The notes under the pieces: generated by a model
The model's input: the letters and a program-made list of their open reading frames with translations, nothing else
What the model was told of the DNA's origin: nothing
The model's database searches: none
From: Irpex lacteus
Taxonomy: Eukaryota > Basidiomycota > Agaricomycetes > Polyporales > Irpicaceae
NCBI GenBank assembly: GCA_001986395.2
Contig: MQVO02000026.1
Location: forward strand, 248,001 to 312,000
Direction of reading: 5' to 3'
Length of the DNA: 64,000 bases
In this document: positions 26,355 through 39,123 of the stretch, piece after piece
Layout: each line of letters starts with the position of its first letter
How positions within the stretch are numbered: position 1 is the first letter of the stretch
Position numbers and translations under genes: made by a program

Positions 26355-27277
26355 TCACTCGTCATCTGTAGGCGTCGTCGGGCATGGTAATGAGTAAATT
26401 CAGAGTTATATGCTGTTGAGAGTTCGCTACGTACCATGGAAAGCCCAACGTGTCTTAAAATATACTCGTCAGCGAGGAGATGATGGAAAGGGAACGAGGA
26501 GACTCACTCTTCGCGGATCGGCAGGTGCACGCGCGACGTAGCCGTCATTATCAGGCGGACTGCATGTTGCACTCAATCAAAAGAAGTTGTTAGGAATAAT
26601 CGATTCTGCTTACCGTTCCTTCCTCTGTAAACAATGCTCAGCAAGGAGATGCTATGTCCTGAACGGGAATGGACGTACCTTGCACGAAGCCAACATGCTT
26701 TGCAGCGTTATACAGACGGCACTGACGGTTAGGACTGGTGACCATTCGTTCGCGAGTATCGAGGCACAGATCTATAAATCGAGAAGGTTGACGCGATAAG
26801 TCGCGTTGTTCGCGTAGATGTACTGAGGATAGGAACGTACGTGGCCGTTGGAGTATACGTGCTATGTTAATCAATATGTTAGCGACACGTGGCGCAGAGA
26901 GGTAGTTATTCAAGACGTACAGGATGTTCTGGCGCATGGAACTGCTCGTTCACCACAAAGGTCACGGAAGGCGGTGAAATGGGATACTGCCCATCGAAGC
27001 GAAACTCCAGCGCAAACTTGTCACCCTACACACACCGCAAGCATTATATTAGCAGATCACAAAGATCAAATACAAACATACCTTGTACAAAGACTCGCCG
27101 AGGACCTCTATCGACAACACCCAGCTCTGGAAGTCGTCCCCCTTCAGGAGCTGAATACCTGTCGATCTCCGTGTTCACGTCCATCTCGAGTCGAACAGGT
27201 CACATTTTGGACTCACCAGCGGGAGCACCGTCGTTCTTCAGCTCGAGAAGTTCCTTCTGCAGTCTTCGTGTCGACAT
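26355..27277 (-). CDS. Ubiquitin-conjugating enzyme E2, UBE2W-like
   Basis: E2 enzyme; UBE2W itself attaches ubiquitin to protein N-termini. Nine exons (27217-27277, 27082-27158, 26921-27025, 26841-26861, 26679-26771, 26614-26624, 26508-26559, 26435-26453, 26355-26365) give 149 aa, close to UBE2W. Motifs are the N-terminal 'MSTRRLQKELLELKNDGAP', 'QSWVLSIEVLGESLYKGDKF', 'QYPISPPSVTFVV', 'EHPHVYSNGHIC' with the catalytic Cys of GHIC, 'EWSPVLTVSAVCITLQSML', and 'RPPDNDGYV'. It ends 'TRWAFHDDE', like the WWYHDD ending of UBE2W. The HPN motif of most E2s is replaced by HPH, as in UBE2W. Exons of 10-21 nt make automated prediction difficult. The start is the ATG at 27277; in-frame sequence upstream is not E2-like. 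Confidence 0.92.
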
Positions 27278-27770
27278 CCACCCCCAAGTCGTGAGCAAGT
27301 AACAGATACAGAAGACAAGTCTCCCAGGTCCCAGACAAGAGGCACTGCAGCCGGCGCCCATCTCCCTATCTCGATCTCTCCTGCACAAACACAGCCAAAC
27401 AACGCCCGTCTATAAAATTTGAGTCTGCTCGCGTCTCTTGCTTTTTCTTCACAATGTCATTTTCATCGTCTCCGCCTTAGAGTCACTTGCCTTTCGCTCC
27501 TTTGGACCTTGGAAGATGCAGGCGCTCGTGGGGACGCAGAGGAACTCGGTTTTCGGGGCCTTGCGTTATCTTTTCGTTGACTGGCGTTGGTTTCTCTACC
27601 GCCGAGCAACGTGGTTTAGCAAGGGACAGCTCTTCAATGCATCTGTTCCATACTGTACGAGAATTCTAGCCGTGAGTGGGTCAATAGTAATACATTCGTT
27701 GGATTCGCATTCTCTAGTACGAGCAAGCACTGTTACAATGGCCATTATACGAATAAATTAATCCTTCAAT
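27278..27770. other. Intergenic with an unsupported small frame
   Basis: This holds the upstream region of the E2 gene and the 3' side of the first HMBS gene. A plus-strand frame beginning with the ATG at 27516 gives about 80 residues, starting 'MQALVGTQRNSVFGALRYLF'. It has some coding-like character, but I see no family or intron support. Confidence 0.4.
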
Positions 27771-28963
27771 CTAAGCAGCGATTGCAGCCTCGATCTTCTC
27801 TTTCTCCTCCTCCGTCTTCGCCTCTCCAATCCTCTTCTCCCTATCCTGCGTGATGTAGTCCAGAATCGCCTTCGCACCGGTGTCAATGAGGATCTTAGCC
27901 AACTTCGAGCCAATCGCCTCTGCATCCTCGACGCTGTTCACCTCTTCTTCGAGACTATGCTGCACATGCTCGGCACCCGTCAACGAAGTAACCCCGCCAG
28001 TGATCTTCAACGTCCCGGCCTTTCCTTTCTTCTCGATGAGCTCAGTGCTCACACCTACCGGCACACTGCACCCGCCCTCCAGCACTCTCAAGCATGCACG
28101 CTCAGCAGCGCACCTCCACTCCGTCTGCCAATGTGTGATCGAGCGACAGAACTCACGCGCCTCGGGGTCGTTTGTGCGGATTTCGATGGCGAGTGCACCT
28201 TGACTGACTGCGTGGTACAGAGTGGGCGGGGAGATGTCTGAAGAGATGCGTGACTTCCATCCGAGACGCAAAAGTCCGGCTTTGGCGAGGATGATGGCGG
28301 TGAAGGGACTGTCTGGCGCGTCTAGTTTCGATATACGGGTGTTCCTGCAGACAAATGTACGCATAGCCGATGAGAATGCACGCTCTTGTGAGAACTTTGG
28401 ACGAGAATAAAATACATACAAGTTTCCCCGCTACACCGAGCACCACGCGATGCCCCCAGCTCGTGAGAGATTCCACATACACAGGCAAAAACGAGACTCA
28501 CCACGTCCCGGAAGACAAGCTTTGGGAACTTCCTCTTCAACTGTGCGACCCGTCTCACGCTACTCGTCCCCACCACACTCCCATCCGGCAGATCCTCCAA
28601 CGTCTTGTACTCCAGATCCTTCCTCACCACCAACGAGTCCACCGGATCCTCTCTCTCCAGCACCCCGGCGATCTCACATCCCGGTGGCAGCGTCGTCGGG
28701 ACGTCCTTGTACGAATGCACGAGCATGTCCACGACGCCCTCGATCAGAGCCACCTCGAGTTCCTTTGTCCATAGTGATTTCCCGCCGAGGAGGTAGAGGG
28801 CTTGGGACTGGTTATGGTCGCCTCCGGTGGTCATGAAAGAGGTGGCGAAGGAGGCGGAGGGGAATTTGGATTGGAGGGCATCGCGGACGATGTTCGTCTG
28901 GATTTGTGCGAGCTCGGAGGAGCGTGAAGCCAGTGTGAATGTACGTGGCGTACTTGAAGTCAT
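27771..28963 (-). CDS. HEM3: Hydroxymethylbilane synthase (porphobilinogen deaminase), copy 1
   Basis: Third-stage enzyme of heme synthesis: it polymerises four porphobilinogen molecules into hydroxymethylbilane on a dipyrromethane cofactor, in the cytosol. Three exons (28502-28963, 28420-28430, 27771-28344) give 348 aa. Motifs: '[13 protein letters not shown]' (N-terminal SR..Q), '[13 protein letters not shown]' with catalytic Lys86-Asp87, '[17 protein letters not shown]', '[12 protein letters not shown]' formed across the 11-nt exon 2, '[12 protein letters not shown]', and '[14 protein letters not shown]' carrying the cofactor Cys. A short charged tail ends 'EKIEAAIAA'. The most conserved motifs are intact except HSY for the usual HSL/HSM. 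It lies directly downstream of a second complete copy on the same strand, with 421 bp between them. Confidence 0.95.
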
Positions 28964-29384
28964 TGTAGAAAGGAGCAGAGAGTGAGGTGGGGAGTGAAGG
29001 AGGGCGAAGGGACTAAGAGAAGGGAAATTATAAGACTGAGGACATGCAGACTTCGATCATGATGAGTGCAGGGTAGATCATCTAGGCGCTCGAGCTCTTG
29101 GCCACACTGGTACTCACGAAACCACTTGACTACTCACGCAACGTCCACTCAAGAAGGGACTATATGTCATTCGCGCGAGGAATAAATATGGCCGTGAGAT
29201 CCCACGAAGTTCCTGGTATACTTATTTACAGTGTGAATGGAGGAGCATGTGGATAATGCAGAATACCGTGCCTGCCCACTGGGTACTCTGATGGAAACAG
29301 TACCCTACTCATGTTGAGTAGGATAAGAAATCATCCCTGTAAGTACAATGTTGTACGAATACCATAACCATGAGGTTCCCCGAG
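28964..29384. other. Spacer between the two HMBS genes
   Basis: This holds the promoter of copy 1 and the 3' end of copy 2. I see no further gene in it. Confidence 0.5.
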
Positions 29385-30540
29385 CTAAGCAGCAATAGCA
29401 GCCTCCACCCTCTGCTTCTCCTCCGCCGTCTTAGCCTCGCCAATCCGCTTGTCCCTATCCTGCGTGAGATCCTCCAAAATAATCTTCGCACCCGTATCAA
29501 TGAGTATCCTCGCAAGCTTCGCACCAACAGCCTCAGCATCCTCCACACTCCTCACCTCCTCCTCCAAGCTATTCTGAACATGCTCGGCCCCCGTCAACGA
29601 AGTCACACACCCCGTAATCTTCAACACGATAGCTGCTCCCTCCCCCTTTTCGACAATCTCAGTGTGTGTGCCAACGGGCACACTGCATCCTCCTTCCAGC
29701 ACCCTCAAACATGCCCTCTCAGCCGCACACCGCCACTCCGTCTGCCAATGCGTGAGCGCACGGCAGAACTTACGCGCCTCGTCGTCGTGGGCGCGGATCT
29801 CGATGGCTAGAGCTGCTTGGCTGACGGCGTAGTAGAGGGTAGGTGGGGGGAGGTCTGAGGAGATGCGGGCGTCGAGACCGAGACGGACGAGTCCGGCTTT
29901 GGCGAGGACGATGGCGGTGAAGGGGCTGTCTGGTGCGTCGAGTTTCGCTATGCGCGTGTCACTGTCGGAGATGATCAACTAATGGGGAGGTGCCAGAGGA
30001 GGGGTATCACGTACACGTTTCCTCGCTACCATGCAGAATTAGTGGTACGCATAGCAGACAGTAAGGAGCAGCACGCACCACATCCCGAAAAGCAAGCTTC
30101 GGAAACCGTCGTTTCAACTGCGCGACTCTTCTCACGCTACTCGTCCCAACCACACTCCCCTCCGGCAGCTCCTCCAATGTCTTATACTCTAGCCCCTTCT
30201 TCACAATCAACGCATCCACCGGGTCCTCCCTCTCCAGCACCCCAGCAATTTCCAACCCCTCAGGAAGCGTCGTCGGGACGTCTTTGTAGCAATGCACGAG
30301 CATGTCCACGGCCCCTTCGACCAGTGCGACTTCAAGGTCTTTTGTCCATAATGACTTCCCTCCGATAATGTATAATGCCTGCGATTGATTTCGGTCACCA
30401 TCGGTGGTTATGAAGGAAGTAGAGAAGGAGGTAGAGGGGAATTCTTTTTGGAGTGTGTCGCGGACGGCGTGGGTTTGCACTTTGGCGAGGTCGGACCCGC
30501 GGGAGGCGAGCGTGAATTTGCGTGAGGTGCTTGCTGCCAT
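29385..30540 (-). CDS. HEM3: Hydroxymethylbilane synthase, copy 2 (tandem paralog)
   Basis: Second complete HMBS gene with the same three-exon layout as copy 1, including a 462-nt first exon and an 11-nt second exon: 30079-30540, 30015-30025, 29385-29961, 349 aa. The motifs parallel copy 1: '[13 protein letters not shown]', '[13 protein letters not shown]' (Lys-Asp kept), '[17 protein letters not shown]', '[12 protein letters not shown]', and '[14 protein letters not shown]' with the cofactor Cys. Two conserved positions have changed relative to copy 1: HSY to HCY beside the catalytic Lys-Asp, and QGAL to QAAL in the substrate-contact loop. The reading frame is unbroken and splice sites are good, so the gene looks expressed. 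Whether it is active, specialised or decaying cannot be told from sequence. The start is the first ATG, matching copy 1. Confidence 0.93.
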
Positions 30541-30880
30541 GGTGGTGGTCGTGATGATGGATACAGCCGGTGAGGAAGTGAAGGGAGGCCTCGGAGGAAA
30601 GTAGGACTGAGAGCGGGAAGCAATATCCGATCGTAATCAGGGATGCATATGAGCTGATCTTATAGGCGCGGTGCCGTCGATGCCGTTGGTCAGCATGAGC
30701 GGGAGTCTGAGCCTGCTTACCAGTGTTCAGGACGATTATCCGGGACCGTGCAGCTGCATGAGAGGAGGTAGGATGATAGATTCCGGATATAATGCAATCG
30801 ATATTATACAGACATATACTGTGCCATACTAGATGCGTCTCGAGACATGAGGGGCCGTCTGCGCTATAACAGGATCAAAC
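30541..30880. other. Intergenic, no gene seen
   Basis: This is 340 bp with the promoter of HMBS copy 2 and the 3' end of NFU1. Confidence 0.5.
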
Positions 30881-31881
30881 TCACGGCGAGTCCTTCGATG
30901 GCGTACTATGCAGTCGTTGTTCCAACTTCTGGAACTCTTCGTTTGCTATTTGCTCCTCCTGGTCGAGAATCTATGAACAGCCGATTCAGAGACTGGGATG
31001 AGCCAAGGTGAAGCGATCGACGTACCTGCTCGACACCCTTGACCTCGGGAATGTAATGCATCAACATTCGCTCAATACCACTCTTGAGCGTCACAGTACT
31101 CGAGTCACACCCTCGACAGCTACCCTTCAACTTCACCTCAACAATTCCCTCGTCCGTGAAGCCTCTGTACTCAATATCTCCACCATCCTCCATGATGGCC
31201 GGCCTCACTCTGGTCTCCAGCAACTCCTTGATCATCGCTACAGTCTCGCTGTCCGTGTCCAATATCTTGGTGTCCTGAGGACCGGCCGCGTCCCGATCTT
31301 CGTCCGACCTGAAAAGAGGCTGTCCGGACGAGAAGAACTCCATAAGGATGGAGTACACTTCTGGCTTGATGACTGACCACGCGGTCTCTGTGTCCTTTGA
31401 TACGGTGACGAAGTCGGGACCATAGAAAACTGCGCGAACGCCAGAGATGCCCATGAGGCGAATGGCGAGTGGGGATTTGAGCGCAGAGCGTGTATCGAGG
31501 AACTCGGCGCTGCCGTCTTCCATTACTGGTACGCCAGGAATAAACTTGAGCGAGTCATCGTTTGGTGTGGTTTCTGTTTGGATGAACATTGACCGGTCTG
31601 GGAGCCAAGTGTAGGTAAGCTCAGAATGGCAAACAACACCGTCAAAGTAGACACGTACATTGCATAGGCCGTTCTTGTGCAGTTGAATGGTGTGAATGAC
31701 GAGCAGAAGATGTGAGAAGTGTCTGTCCGCTGAAGAAGCTGGCCCTCCTCGGTGCAGAATGTGAAAGTTGTCTGCGTGCAACTGACCCAGGAAAGGCTCG
31801 GAGACTGCAGGACGGCGACTCGAGTTTCGATGTTTTGGCCAGGGTTCGCAGAGTCGATGATACTGCTCTTGAAGTCGCCAT
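30881..31881 (-). CDS. NFU1: Mitochondrial iron-sulfur cluster scaffold/transfer protein NFU1
   Basis: NFU1 carries 4Fe-4S clusters to mitochondrial enzymes such as lipoate synthase and complex I/II. Three exons (31659-31881, 31026-31597, 30881-30970) give 294 aa. The N-terminus ('MATSRAVSSTLRTLAKTSKL') is basic, Ser/Thr-rich and free of acidic residues, as expected of a mitochondrial presequence. The Nfu N domain follows ('MFIQTETTPNDDSLKFIPG', 'SPLAIRLMGISGVRAVFYG', 'DFVTVSKD'). The NifU-like C domain holds the cluster-binding CxxC: 'GIVEVKLKGSCRGCDSSTVT', then 'GIERMLMHYIPEVKGVEQ'. The frame stays open upstream to an ATG at 32115, but that extension is not presequence-like, so I start at 31881. 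The gene is divergent from the peroxidase gene, 253 bp away. Confidence 0.93.
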
Positions 31882-32134
31882 TTTGTATTTCTTCTTCAAG
31901 CGTAGCTGAGAATGAGAGATGGTGGTCGAGAGACAAGACTTGGTCGACGCGAAATCCGACAGGCGGTATTGGTCATCGTCATTTCGGCTTTCTAAAGTTA
32001 GGGCTTGGTGGCCGGGGGTCTCGGGGATAGCTGTTGACGTATTTGGTAGTCGATCAAGTTCAACTTTGACCGCTTCCACCATCGTGTCCCAGTTGATTCT
32101 GGGCTGTGCCATCATCTACGTGCTATCAGTTACT

Positions 32135-33945
<1,811 letters not shown>

Positions 33946-34830
33946 TTTTTGGCGTTCCGAATCCCCTCCCGCAACTTGAAGAATCTGATCCTCACGGTAC
34001 CTTTGCGACATTCTCTACTCCGCTTCTACAGGACAATACGAACCCAAGAGCTGCAAATCCGCAAATCCGCAAATCCGCACATCCTAATACTACCGCACAC
34101 TCTTTCTGCCCATCATAATTACGTTTTCCTTGTCGCCTGCAATCATGCCCTCGCAGGTTTCGTCCATGTACTTGATCATGTTGATTCCTTACTTATAATT
34201 GAGTGTATCTCGAATCTCTGAAAACTGTACGTTCAAGAGCTCGCGATGTGCTGAAGCATGGCCGTCACGGTTGAGTGCGCCTGTAAGTGGATGAAGTAAT
34301 GCAGATTATGTAAGTCACAAGCGCCCATTAAATGGCGAAGAAGACTGAAGTTGCTTTCGTAACTTTCGTTCACCACCATGCCTGCCTATGACTTGGTAGA
34401 GAAGTGTTTATCTATGCTATGTGAGTAACATTGACATGCATTATAAGAGCCATGAATGAATGATATGCTCTACAGGATCTTGATCTGCGAGTCTGATAAA
34501 CTTGAAGGGAATACTACGAGGGACAAATTATAATAGTCCAGTGGGATGCATATGCTGCAGCCCACACGTCCTATCAATGTTTTCACCTGCGTTTGCTACG
34601 CATTATAAGTGGTCCCTGACACAGGACATGAAGGCCATCGGACGTCAGCTCAGAGCTCTGCGCAAGTGGCTGGTCAACAAGCGGTACGTGGCTGGCATCC
34701 AGCTGGCTGACGACCTACAGTGCATAAGAGGCGTACCTCGCTAGCTGAGGCCTACTCACTCCGGGTTTTCTGCACGCGTCTCGCACTCTTGACGAGTACC
34801 TTCTCCCTACCTCTGTTGAACAGATACAAA
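33946..34830. other. Intergenic; possible alternative peroxidase 3' end
   Basis: The first ~170 bp can encode an alternative peroxidase tail ('FGVPNPLPQLEESDPHGTFA', stop at 34118), including a short AAATCCGC tandem. The rest shows no supported gene; an 80-codon frame at 34502-34744 has no features. The right end is the AA9 promoter. Confidence 0.4.
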
Positions 34831-36089
34831 ATGCAGCTCCTGACGATCCTTCTCCTGGCCGCGCTTGTGGAGCAAGCCTCCGCTCACGGCTACGTGAACC
34901 AAATCGCTGTCGACGGGAAGTGGTATGCTGGGAATAGGCCTGGAAGCAACCCGCAAGGTATGTTAACTCCTTAGACGTTATGAAGTAGAGTATGGAAGTT
35001 CACCAGATGTATTATCGTGCAGGACTGAGTCCTATTCGACTTATATCTGACGGCGGGCCGTTGCAGCTTCAAAGTTCGGATGCAGTGGACTTCGTGTGCG
35101 GAAAGAATGCAACTAAGGCTCCGTTGGTTGTACCGGCCAATGCAAATAGTCGTATCGCCTTCAATTGGGTGGGCATGGACGGCGCGTCTGCAGTAAGTTC
35201 TTTACTATCTATACTACGCGAAATTTCGACATAGCGATTATTCGTATAGTGGATACACCACGTAGGGCCGTTGATCACGTACATGGCCTCCTGCGGTTCT
35301 GTGACTTGCGATGATTTCGAGCCGACTGTCGACACGAAGTGGTTCAAGGTTGCACAGCTGGGTCAGCTGCCCAACGATACGAGCCGATGGTTTCAGGAGG
35401 CTATATCAGGTGGGTATATGCATACTGAGAGGGAGCGTATGAACTGACTTTTGTGCAGTCAGCAAAGCAACATATATCTTCCAACTGCCAGACGGGTTGG
35501 CTTCAGGAGGATACCTTGTTCGACACGAGGTATGTGTGTTTTTGAGCGTTGCTGGTGTATATCTGACACAGTCCTAGTTGATATCCCTTCAGAACGCCGT
35601 ATCGCCTAATGGTATTGAATTCTATCCCATGTGTATGCAAATACATGTTGATAGCGATGGACAAGAGGAGCCAGATAGCGCAGTGGCCTTCCCGACCTCT
35701 TACAACTCCAGTTCTGACGGTCTTATCTTCGACGTAAGTACTCATTAATGACATTTCGCAAGTAGGGCACTGATTTCATATAGACTTACACACCACCGGT
35801 GCCTTCATATACGTTTCCCGGGGGTCCTTTGTCCAACTTACCTGCTTCCGGGCAAAGCCTGGGACCTGCAGCACCTCCACCACCTGCGTTCCCGACTAGC
35901 ACGCAAAAGCAGCTTGCTGCCTCAGGGTCATCGTCGCCTTCGCCGGAGGAGAACAGTCCGACTGCAAGCGGACTTTGCACGACACCTACCTCCGCAAGTC
36001 AGCCTCGCTGCCTGACTAAACGCAAGTCCGGTCTTCGGTATCGGGCGGCCCACTTTGTTCAACATGCCGGTTTCCGTGGGACTCGGTGA
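34831..36089 (+). CDS. AA9 lytic polysaccharide monooxygenase
   Basis: Copper enzyme that oxidatively cleaves cellulose or related glucans outside the cell. Six exons (34831-34957, 35023-35192, 35250-35409, 35459-35529, 35578-35733, 35784-36089) give 329 aa. A signal peptide ('MQLLTILLLAALVEQASA') precedes the mature N-terminal His of 'HGYVNQIAVDGKWY', one arm of the histidine brace. The second His is in 'WIHHVGPLITYMASC'. Later segments are 'TKWFKVAQLGQLPNDTSRWF', 'ATYIFQLPDGLASGGYLVRH', and 'GIEFYPMCMQIHVD' with the axial Tyr. The C-terminal ~100 residues are Pro/Ser-rich without a recognisable CBM1 and end in a basic patch. The loop between brace histidines and the Tyr segment are family-typical; substrate class cannot be read by eye. 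Confidence 0.93.
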
Positions 36090-37000
36090 GGCATACTTAG
36101 GAACGTTTCGGCGGAGCTGTATGTAGACGTGTTGTTTCAAGAATCACAAACTGACTCTCGTTGCGACGGTTACTGCACAGGCTGCACGATGGACTGTGGC
36201 CGAGGTGCGGGTAGGTACTCATAGACTCTGGCTGACTGTGGATGTGGACCCACAGAACCTTGAAACACGATAATACGCGCTCTGAGGGTGATGGAAGGCT
36301 AATTGTGTCCGGCCTCATTGAATTCACGCCACTGTCCTTGTTCACGTACAGAGCTATCGCTTGCTAGGGATACAGCTCATCCACTCAGCCAAAATGTACG
36401 CTCACTTCCGGGCACATATGTAGACGAGGTCGCATTCGAGAGCCCAACTGCATATGCTATTTCTGGAACTCCCGTCGAGCGTCTACAAGATGTACGTACG
36501 TTCGCAGTACAGCCACATCGAGCGCCGACACTACTAACACTGTTATGCTATCAATCAACCAGATGCTGTTGCGATAATGAGTTGCCAATGATGATGGCAA
36601 TGCACGGTGATCGTTTGCAACCCGATAATCGGCTGGTAACATGACATAACGGTACGGTCAAAGGCGCAATAGCGCCATTACTGTTACTGAAGATTCTGGC
36701 TTGTTGAACAACCGCCCTCTACGATGAGTTCTACACACTACGCTGTGGATGCTAACATCCGAGAAGGCGATGTGTGCTTAACCAGACATAGACGATCTGA
36801 CACTGAACGGCCCATACAAGCCTTCGTGCCCCCGTTCCTTTCGTGGAGCGAGGACAGTGCCTTACATGCTGAAACATCGGCGATTTTGATTCTTGATGTG
36901 TATCCTCACTTTACAGCGCCAGCGGTACCGCCCGTCTAGAACATTGCCCTGTTCAATGGGGGAGCACATCTGCCGGCAGAACTGTATGACGCGAAGACAC
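36090..37000. other. Intergenic, no gene supported
   Basis: About 0.9 kb lie between AA9 and the promoter of the repeat-protein gene. Short frames on both strands have no recognisable features. Confidence 0.45.
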
Positions 37001-37146
37001 ACGTATAAGAAGAGTGTCGAGTCTACCGTGGAACCCCAGCTCTGAGAGTCCTTTCGTTTCTACCGTCGCAAGTCAAGTCAGCACTGGTTGGTGAGTGTTA
37101 ACTTGAGCTTCTTCCAAAACCCATTGTTCTGACATCTTTTCATTAG
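37001..37146 (+). promoter_or_regulatory. TATA-type promoter, 5' leader and leader intron of repeat-protein gene A
   Basis: ACGTATAA at 37001-37008 is a TATA-like box. The following ~80 bp ('CTCTGAGAGTCCTTTCG', 'TCTACCGT') recur almost unchanged upstream of the paralog at 52.6 kb, as does 'GCACTGGTTG|GTGAGT', which starts a leader intron at 37091-37146 ending CATTAG. Conservation between paralogs suggests shared regulation. Confidence 0.6.
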
Positions 37147-37254
37147 CTTTACTTGATCTTTTCCCCATTCGCACATTAACGACTTCGTTTTACTACACAC
37201 TCTCTATCACGACTGCTCTTCCGTTTATCTTCTCATTTTAATCGTTTAGTCAAG

Positions 37255-39123
37255 ATGCGTTCCTCCTCTGCCGTCTTCGTTCTCGCAGCCGCTGCTGCCG
37301 TCGCCCCGGCTTTTGCTGCTCCCGTATCCCAGCCTTCCTTCGCTCGCCGCCAGACTACTGCTACCCCCGACGACAGTGATGCTATTTCACTTGGTACCAT
37401 TGGTACCATCTTCTCCCTCGGTGCACCTGTCGTCAGTGGCATCATTGACCACTTCAAGAACAACGGCCAGCAGCGCCGTGAGCTCATGGACCTCCTTGCT
37501 CGTGCCGAGGTGGATGAGTCCGGAGCACTCAAGCTTGGGGATGCCGCCAACATTGCTAGCATTGGATCCAGCGTTGTCAGCGTCTTCCACAACTTGTTTG
37601 GCGGGTACGTCATCCCGACGAGTGACACTCCTGCATGTGCTAACAGATCCGTATAGTAACAGTGGCCAACAACGTCGTGAGGAAGTCATGGAAATCCTTG
37701 CTCGTGCTGAGGCCGAGTCAGACGATAGCGGTGCCATCAAGCTCGGCAACGTCGCTGACATTGCCAGCATTGGCTCAAGTGTCGTAAGCGCATTCAGCCA
37801 TCTGTTCGGCGGGTAAGTGCATTTAATGGTTTCGCCTGATTGTACATGTTTCTAACGCTTTCGTTCTTGCAGCTCCAGCCAACAACAGCAGCAACGTCGA
37901 GATGAGCTCGACGCCCTCTTTGCTCGTGCTCAGGACGAGCTCGATCAAAGCGGCGCCATCTCTTTCGATACTATCAAGAACATTGGGTCTATCGGTGGCT
38001 CAGCTATCAGTATCTTGCACAACCTCTTTGGCGGGTAAGCTAATTTACTGTGACAAACGTTGATGCTCGACTAACTCTATTCTCAGCTCCAGCAATCAGC
38101 AGCGCCGAGATGAGCTCGATGCCCTCTTCGCTCGTGCTCAAGACGAACTCGATCAGAGTGGTGCCATTTCCTTCGACACAATCAAGAACATCGGTTCCAT
38201 TGGTGGATCTGCTATCAGCATCCTGCACAACCTCTTTGGGGGGTAAGTTAGATTAACTTTATGTATGAACGCGTTTAATTGATGTAAACTTCAGCTCGAG
38301 CAACAACCAGCAACGCGACGTTGCTGACGACAAGCTCAAGGCTCTGAGTGATATGCTTCGCCCGAAGTTAGGATCCCTCGGCCAGCTCTCTTATCGTCAG
38401 GATACTGGTGCGGACCAGAGCGACGCCATCTCTCTCGGTACTATCGGTACCATCTTCTCTCTCGGCGCGCCTGTCATCGGCGGTATCATCGACCACTTCA
38501 AGAACAACGGCAACCAGCGTCGTGAGTTCGAAGAGCTCTTGGCTCGCGGCGATACCAGTGGTGCATTGAGCACGCTACTTCCCATCATCCACCGCATTCC
38601 CTTGCACATCGGCGTGCCCAAGGTTGCTCGTCAGCAAACCGATGTCGATCAAAGCGACGCCATCTCCCTCGGCACCCTCGGTACCATCTCCCTCGGTGCG
38701 CCGGTCTTGGGTAGCTTTATCGACCATTTCAAGAACGGCAACCAGCAACAGCGTCGCGAGTTCGAGGAAATCCTCGCTCGTGCTGACGAGAGCGGGTCCC
38801 TGAGCACTTTGTTTCACTTGAACAACTGGACTCCGGGACTCATTCAGCATGGCGCCCAGCTTGTCGCACGTCAGGAGACTGGTGCTGACCAGAGCGACGC
38901 TATCTCTCTTGGTACCATTGGCACCATCTTCTCTCTCGGCGCGCCTGTCATCGGCGGTATCATCGACCACTTCAAGAACAACGGCAACCAGCAACAGCGT
39001 CGTGACCTCGAGGAGTTGCTGGCCCGTGCGGCGATCGGTATCGATCGTGTCTCGGGTCTCAAGCCCATTCCTCTTCACACTTTCGCGTTGCCAGTGGCTA
39101 ACAGCTTGAACGACCTCGACTAA
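37255..39123 (+). CDS. Secreted modular repeat protein A, candidate Kex2-processed peptide precursor
   Basis: Family not known to me by name. Five exons (37255-37604, 37657-37812, 37873-38034, 38087-38242, 38295-39123) give 550 aa without cysteine. An Ala-rich signal peptide ('MRSSSAVFVLAAAAAVAPAF') leads to 'ARRQTT'. Two module types follow. Type 1, 'DAISLGTIGTIFSLGAP' then '..IIDHFKNN', occurs once in exon 1 and three times in exon 5. Type 2, 'SGALKLGD..NIASIGSSVV' then 'SVFHNLFGG', occurs four times, one per exon. Gln-rich spacers with Arg-Arg ('QQRREL', 'QQRRDE', 'NQRREF') separate most modules. Each module is Gly/Ser-rich with spaced Ile/Val/Leu, suggesting an amphipathic helix. Introns all split the Gly codon at the end of LFGG in phase 2. 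Dibasic sites and a signal peptide suggest release of peptides in the Golgi; that is inference. A paralog lies at 50920-52390. Confidence 0.88.

Noticed and set aside
27516..27761. Small plus-strand frame starting MQALVGTQRN
   Set aside because: Some coding character but no family and no splice support; mentioned only in the intergenic entry.
31882..32115. In-frame N-terminal extension of NFU1
   Set aside because: It is acidic and unlike a mitochondrial presequence, while the inner ATG is followed by a typical one.
37255..39123. Repeat protein A as a hydrophobin
   Set aside because: Hydrophobins need eight spaced cysteines; this protein has none.
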